Source: Amycolatopsis camponoti (GTDB lineage: Bacteria > Actinomycetota > Actinomycetes > Mycobacteriales > Pseudonocardiaceae). Taken from it: 64,000 nt of DNA. The position numbers and the translations under genes were made by a program. The stretch is taken from positions 434,001 through 498,000 of the forward strand of contig NZ_CABVGP010000001.1 in NCBI RefSeq assembly GCF_902497555.1, written 5' to 3'. Shown piece after piece: positions 60,765 through 64,000 of the stretch (the stretch's first letter is position 1; each line of letters opens with the position of its first letter). The notes below the pieces were generated by a model. It searched no databases and was not told the DNA's origin. It was given only the letters and a program-made list of their open reading frames with translations.

Positions 60765-60874
60765 ATCCCTCATCAAAGCGTACGGCGTGGAAGAAATCAG
60801 CCAGCCGTCCGCGAGAAGTGGAAGTCCAAGCCGGAGGCGGGACAAGGTCGGTGCCGACGAAAGGGGGGCACCTC

Positions 60875-62179
60875 ATGCCGACCACGACCCGCTACCGGCC
60901 CCGCTGGGCCGCGCTCGCCGTGCTGCTCACCGCCGAAGCGATGAACCTGCTCGACGCCACGATCGTCCAGGTCGCCGGCCCGGTGATCCACGACGGCCTG
61001 CCCGGACCGGCCGCCGACATCCCGTGGTTCAGCGCGGCTTACACGCTGCCGTTCGCGGCCCTCCTGATCACCGGCGGCCGGCTCGGGGACGTGTTCGGCC
61101 GGGCGAAGACGTTCAAGATCGGCGTGACGGCCTTCGTGCTCGCGTCGCTGGCCTGCGCGGCCGCGCCGGAGGCGGCCCTGCTGATCGGCGCCCGCGCGCT
61201 GCAGGGCGCGGCCGCGGCGCTGATCATCCCGCAGACGATCGGGCTCATCCGGGCGCTTTTCGACGGCGCCGAACTCGCGAAGGCGCTCGGCAGCATCGGC
61301 CCGGTGATGGGCCTGTCCGCGGTCGCCGGGCCATTGGTCGGCGGCCTGCTGACGCAGGCGCTGTCGTGGCGGGCGGTGTTCCTGGTGAACGTCCCGCTCG
61401 GCCTCGCCGTCCTGCTCGCCGCGCGGTTCCTGCCCGAGGACAAGGCCGCCACGCGCCCGAAGCTCGACCTCACCGGCACTCTGCTCGTCGCCGCCGGCGC
61501 CGGGCTGCTCGTCTACCCGCTGATCAGCCCGGGCGGGACGGCGTGGCCGCTGCTCGCGGCCGGTGCCGCGCTGCTCGTCGGGTTCGGGTTCCAGCAGCGC
61601 CGGACGGCGGCGCCGCTGGTCGAGCCGAGCCTGTTCGCCCACCGCGGGTTCCCGGCCGCGCTCGCCGGGTCACTGCTGTACTTCGCGGTGATGACCGGGC
61701 TGATGCTCCTCGTCCCGATGCGGCTGCAGCTCGGCGAGGGCGTCGACGTCCGCACCGCGAGCCTGACGCTGCTGCCGCTTTCGGCCGGGCTCGCAGTGTC
61801 GTCGTGGGTCGCCGGGTCCTGGCTGGTGCCGAAGTTCGGCTCCCGCGTGATGTTCGCCGGACTGGGCCTGCTGCTGGCCGGGATCCTCGCGGTCGCCGGC
61901 GGGGTGACCCCGGCGCTGGCGTTGTGCGGACTCGGGATGGGAACGTTCACGGTCCCGTTCTTCACCGCCGCGCTGCAGCGCGTGCGGCCGCACGAGACGG
62001 GCTCGGCCGCCGGGCTGCTCAACGCCGTGCAGCAGCTCGGCGGCACCCTGGGGGTCGCCCTGTTCGGCGGCCTCTACCTGAGCAGCGGCTCGGCGACCAC
62101 GGCCTTCGGCGTCGCCGCCGGGGTGACCGTGGCCGCCGCCGTCGCGGTTGTCCCCCTCAGTAGTCGTCGCGGCCGGTGA
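60875..62179 (+). CDS. MFS drug exporter (EmrB/QacA-like)
   Basis: A 434-residue transporter with 12-14 membrane spans. Motifs include the start AVLLTAEAMNLLDATIVQVA (family motif D1), the loop GGRLGDVFGRAKTF (motif A), and RALQGAAAALIIPQTIGLI (motif B region, seen in parts). The length is a little short for the 14-span DHA2 group. Shine-Dalgarno AAGGGGGG lies 8 nt before the ATG. It probably exports drugs or metabolites by proton exchange; the divergent Lrp gene is its likely regulator. Its end overlaps the convergent YbjN-like gene by 23 bp. Confidence 0.9.
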   Translation: MPTTTRYRPRWAALAVLLTAEAMNLLDATIVQVAGPVIHDGLPGPAADIPWFSAAYTLPFAALLITGGRLGDVFGRAKTFKIGVTAFVLASLACAAAPEAALLIGARALQGAAAALIIPQTIGLIRALFDGAELAKALGSIGPVMGLSAVAGPLVGGLLTQALSWRAVFLVNVPLGLAVLLAARFLPEDKAATRPKLDLTGTLLVAAGAGLLVYPLISPGGTAWPLLAAGAALLVGFGFQQRRTAAPLVEPSLFAHRGFPAALAGSLLYFAVMTGLMLLVPMRLQLGEGVDVRTASLTLLPLSAGLAVSSWVAGSWLVPKFGSRVMFAGLGLLLAGILAVAGGVTPALALCGLGMGTFTVPFFTAALQRVRPHETGSAAGLLNAVQQLGGTLGVALFGGLYLSSGSATTAFGVAAGVTVAAAVAVVPLSSRRGR

Positions 62180-62564
62180 ACTGCTGCTCCAGCAGCTCCG
62201 CCGCGCCCGCCACCAGCTCGAGGGGGTCGATGAACTCGTTGATGTCCAGGTGGATCAGCGGCAGCGAGTGGCGCAGCACGAGGTGGTCGCCCATCACCGC
62301 CAGCCCGCCCACGACCGTCGAGTTGCCGACCTCGGTCAGCACGTCGAGGAGGTCGACCTCGTCGTGGCGGGCGAACGGCGTCGCGATCTGGACCCAGTCC
62401 TCCTGCTGGTCGAGGATCTCGTGGGCGATCACCATGATCTGGGCCCGCTGCTCGGTGTCGGGGTCGTCGCCGAAGCTCAGCCGGATGCGGATCTCGTCGG
62501 GTTCGTCGCGCACCACCCGGTACGCCTGCCTGATGTAAGCGACCAGGTCGCCCCACTCGGCCAT
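62157..62564 (-). CDS. YbjN-like small protein
   Basis: A 135-residue protein resembling the YbjN / type-III-chaperone-like fold: IRQAYRVVRDEPDEIRIRLS, WVQIATPFARHDEVDLLDVL and LIHLDINEFIDPLELV. Such proteins are thought to act in protein binding or stress control, but role is unclear here. Its ATG shares one base with the stop of the upstream aldo/keto reductase gene (TGATG), so the two are coupled. It overlaps the MFS gene end on the opposite strand. Confidence 0.7.
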   Translation of the reverse strand: MAEWGDLVAYIRQAYRVVRDEPDEIRIRLSFGDDPDTEQRAQIMVIAHEILDQQEDWVQIATPFARHDEVDLLDVLTEVGNSTVVGGLAVMGDHLVLRHSLPLIHLDINEFIDPLELVAGAAELLEQQFTGRDDY

Positions 62565-63433
62565 CAGGCGGCCCCGATCCGGTCGAGGTCGGCCAGGACG
62601 TCGGCCGGCAGTTCCAGCGAAGCCGCGGCGAGGTTCTCGCGCAGGTGCTCGAGCGACGACGTCCCGGGGATGAGCAGCATCGACGGCGACCGCCGCAGCA
62701 ACCACGCGAGCGCGACCTGCATCGGCGTCGCGCCGACGCGGGCGGCGCAGTCGTCGAGGATGCCCGACTGCAACGGGCTGAAGCCGCCGAGCGGGAAGTA
62801 CGGCACGAAGGCGATGCCGTCGGCGGCGCACTTGTCGACGAGGTCGTCGTTTTCGCGGTGCGCCAGGTTGTACTGGTTCTGCACGCAGACGACGGGCGCG
62901 ATCGCCTTGGCCTCGTCGAGCTGTTCCGCGGTGACGTGGCTGACGCCGAGGTGCTTGATCAGGCCCTGCTGCCGCAGCTCGGCGAGCACGCCGAAGGGCT
63001 CGGCGAGCGACATCCGCACCGGGTAGTCGCCGGCGGTGTTGCCCAGGCGCAGGTTCACCACGTCGATGGCCTCGACGCCGAGGTTCCGGAGGTTGTCGTG
63101 CACGGCCTGGGTCAGCTCGTCGGCGGACAACGCGGGCGGCCACGCCTTGTCGGGCGTCCGCCGCGCCCCGACCTTGGTGACGATCGTCAGCGCGTCCGGG
63201 TACGGGTGCAGGGCTTCCTTGATCAGCGCGTTCACGGTGTGCGGGCCGTAGTAGTCGCTGGTGTCGATGTGGGTGACGCCGCTTTCGACGGCCTCGCGCA
63301 GCACGGCGACCGCGGTGTCGTGGTCACGCGGCGGTCCCCAGACACCGGGGCCGGCCAGCTGCATGGCCCCGTACCCCATCCGGGTCACCGGGACTTCCCC
63401 GCCGAGGCTGAAAGTGCCGCCCAGGTTTGCCAT
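62564..63433 (-). CDS. Aldo/keto reductase
   Basis: A 289-residue NADPH-dependent oxidoreductase with a TIM barrel. The catalytic tetrad is visible as Asp and Tyr in HIDTSDYYGP near residue 58, Lys in TIVTKVGARR near residue 85, and a His later in KHLGVSHVT. The motif VCVQNQYNLAHRE is typical. It reduces aldehydes or ketones; its natural substrate is unknown. Coupled to the YbjN-like gene. No signal peptide. Confidence 0.92.
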   Translation of the reverse strand: MANLGGTFSLGGEVPVTRMGYGAMQLAGPGVWGPPRDHDTAVAVLREAVESGVTHIDTSDYYGPHTVNALIKEALHPYPDALTIVTKVGARRTPDKAWPPALSADELTQAVHDNLRNLGVEAIDVVNLRLGNTAGDYPVRMSLAEPFGVLAELRQQGLIKHLGVSHVTAEQLDEAKAIAPVVCVQNQYNLAHRENDDLVDKCAADGIAFVPYFPLGGFSPLQSGILDDCAARVGATPMQVALAWLLRRSPSMLLIPGTSSLEHLRENLAAASLELPADVLADLDRIGAA

Positions 63434-63479
63434 TCCGCTCCTCAGGTAGGTGGCGTTCCGCCGAGGAGTCTAGGGACGA

Positions 63480-64000
63480 TCAGCCGCACGCGCCCTTGCT
63501 GCGCAGCACCCGCGTCACCGACTCCTGCACCCGCGCCTTCGGCAGCTCGCCGGACTGGACGGCCTTCACGAGCCGGTTCAGCACCTCGTCCACGCGGCCG
63601 CCGGACGACCACAGCGCCTCGTCCGCCCCGGCCTGCAACGCCTTCAGCACGGCGTCCGGCAGCGAGTACTGGGCCGTGATCGCCTTCATCGCGCCGAGGT
63701 CGTCGGTCAGGACCAGCCCGGTGAACTTGAACTCGGTGCGCAGCAGCTGGTAGGCGGCCGGCGAGATCGACGCCGGGACGCCGCCGGTCAGGTCGGGCAC
63801 GTCGAGGTGGCCGACCATCACCGAGACCGGGCCGTAGTCGGCGAGGTTCCGGTACGGCACCAGGTCCACCGTCCGCAGCTGCGCGAGCGGCGGGGTGACG
63901 ACCGTGCCCTTGTGCGAGTCGCCCGAGCCGTGGCCGTGGCCGGGGAAGTGCTTCAGCACCGGCTGGACCCCGCCGTCGCGCAGGCCCGCCGCGAACGCCG
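63480..64000 (-). CDS. NagZ-like GH3 beta-N-acetylglucosaminidase, N-terminus cut by window edge
   Basis: The last 173 codons of a GH3 enzyme; the frame stays open to the window edge. The NagZ signature VLKHFPGHGHGSGDSH is present, including the Asp-x-His dyad that supplies the acid/base, and the nucleophile Asp lies in LVLTDDLGAM. The C-terminus (ESVTRVLRSKGAC) is typical of secreted actinobacterial NagZ. It removes terminal N-acetylglucosamine from wall or chitin fragments. Signal peptide cannot be seen. It may join the chitin-use theme of the window. Confidence 0.9.
   Translation of the reverse strand, partial: AFAAGLRDGGVQPVLKHFPGHGHGSGDSHKGTVVTPPLAQLRTVDLVPYRNLADYGPVSVMVGHLDVPDLTGGVPASISPAAYQLLRTEFKFTGLVLTDDLGAMKAITAQYSLPDAVLKALQAGADEALWSSGGRVDEVLNRLVKAVQSGELPKARVQESVTRVLRSKGACG

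Overview
This 64 kb window is chromosomal DNA of a high-GC actinomycete, most likely Amycolatopsis or a close relative in the Pseudonocardiales. The evidence is strong G/C third-position bias, many GTG starts and leaderless genes, LuxR-type two-component pairs, an Scr1-type DUF5753 regulator, a probable F420-class flavin oxidase, DmdR/IdeR-type iron boxes, DasR-like operators, and the actinobacterial gene order eno - ftsB-like - DUF501 - ppx. No ribosomal RNA, CRISPR array, prophage or biosynthetic megasynthase is visible. Most of the sequence is ordinary core chromosome with accessory patches.

Layout. 1-6.2 kb: hydrolase (cut by the window edge), two-component system, methyltransferase and DedA-type protein, a broken DUF4365-type gene, an XRE regulator and a luciferase-like oxidoreductase. 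6.3-13.2 kb: mfd, an orphan DUF5753 regulator, a SurA-N-type lipoprotein and mazG. 13.2-17.3 kb: a five-gene operon of an ECF sigma factor, a zinc-finger membrane protein and an ABC exporter, behind a recognisable ECF-type promoter. 17.4-18.8 kb: an intact IS3-family element inserted in a 21-bp tandem repeat. 18.9-24.4 kb: F420/PPOX-type oxidase, SGNH hydrolase, TetR regulator, and efeUOB iron uptake behind two iron boxes. 24.5-31.4 kb: two lytic transglycosylases, a 30-residue membrane protein, TPR and VOC proteins, eno, a DivIC/FtsB-like protein, DUF501 and ppx.

31.7-37.4 kb: a complete peptide ABC importer (binding lipoprotein, two permeases, two ATPases), followed by a secreted subtilase, so secreted proteolysis sits next to peptide uptake. 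39.2-41.7 kb: three tandem paralogous membrane proteins of unknown function, the first broken by an in-frame amber codon. 41.7-46.6 kb: S10 peptidase, endonuclease V overlapping a family-5 uracil-DNA glycosylase, type II NADH dehydrogenase and a SLATT/DUF4231-like protein. 46.6-48.2 kb: a secreted GH18 chitinase with a DasR-like site, then an unusual tRNA with anticodon UAA but a short variable loop. 48.2-50.8 kb: a lower-GC patch of poorly known genes. 50.8-54.0 kb: P450 with a divergent TetR regulator and a shared operator, then a thioester-forming, sortase-anchored surface protein.

54.1-58.0 kb is the most suggestive region. It holds an AraC regulator, a secreted intradiol (catechol-type) dioxygenase carrying a chitin/cellulose-binding module, a type II thioesterase and a GH19 chitinase with duplicated binding modules. 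DasR-like sites lie before the AraC gene and the chitinase. With the GH18 gene and the partial nagZ-like gene at the right edge, the window looks geared to chitin and N-acetylglucosamine use, possibly including catechol-tanned chitin such as insect cuticle. The last 6 kb holds a methyltransferase, small regulatory proteins, a double Lrp/AsnC regulator divergent from an MFS exporter, a YbjN-like protein, an aldo/keto reductase and the partial NagZ. All calls are by reading alone; no database search was run.
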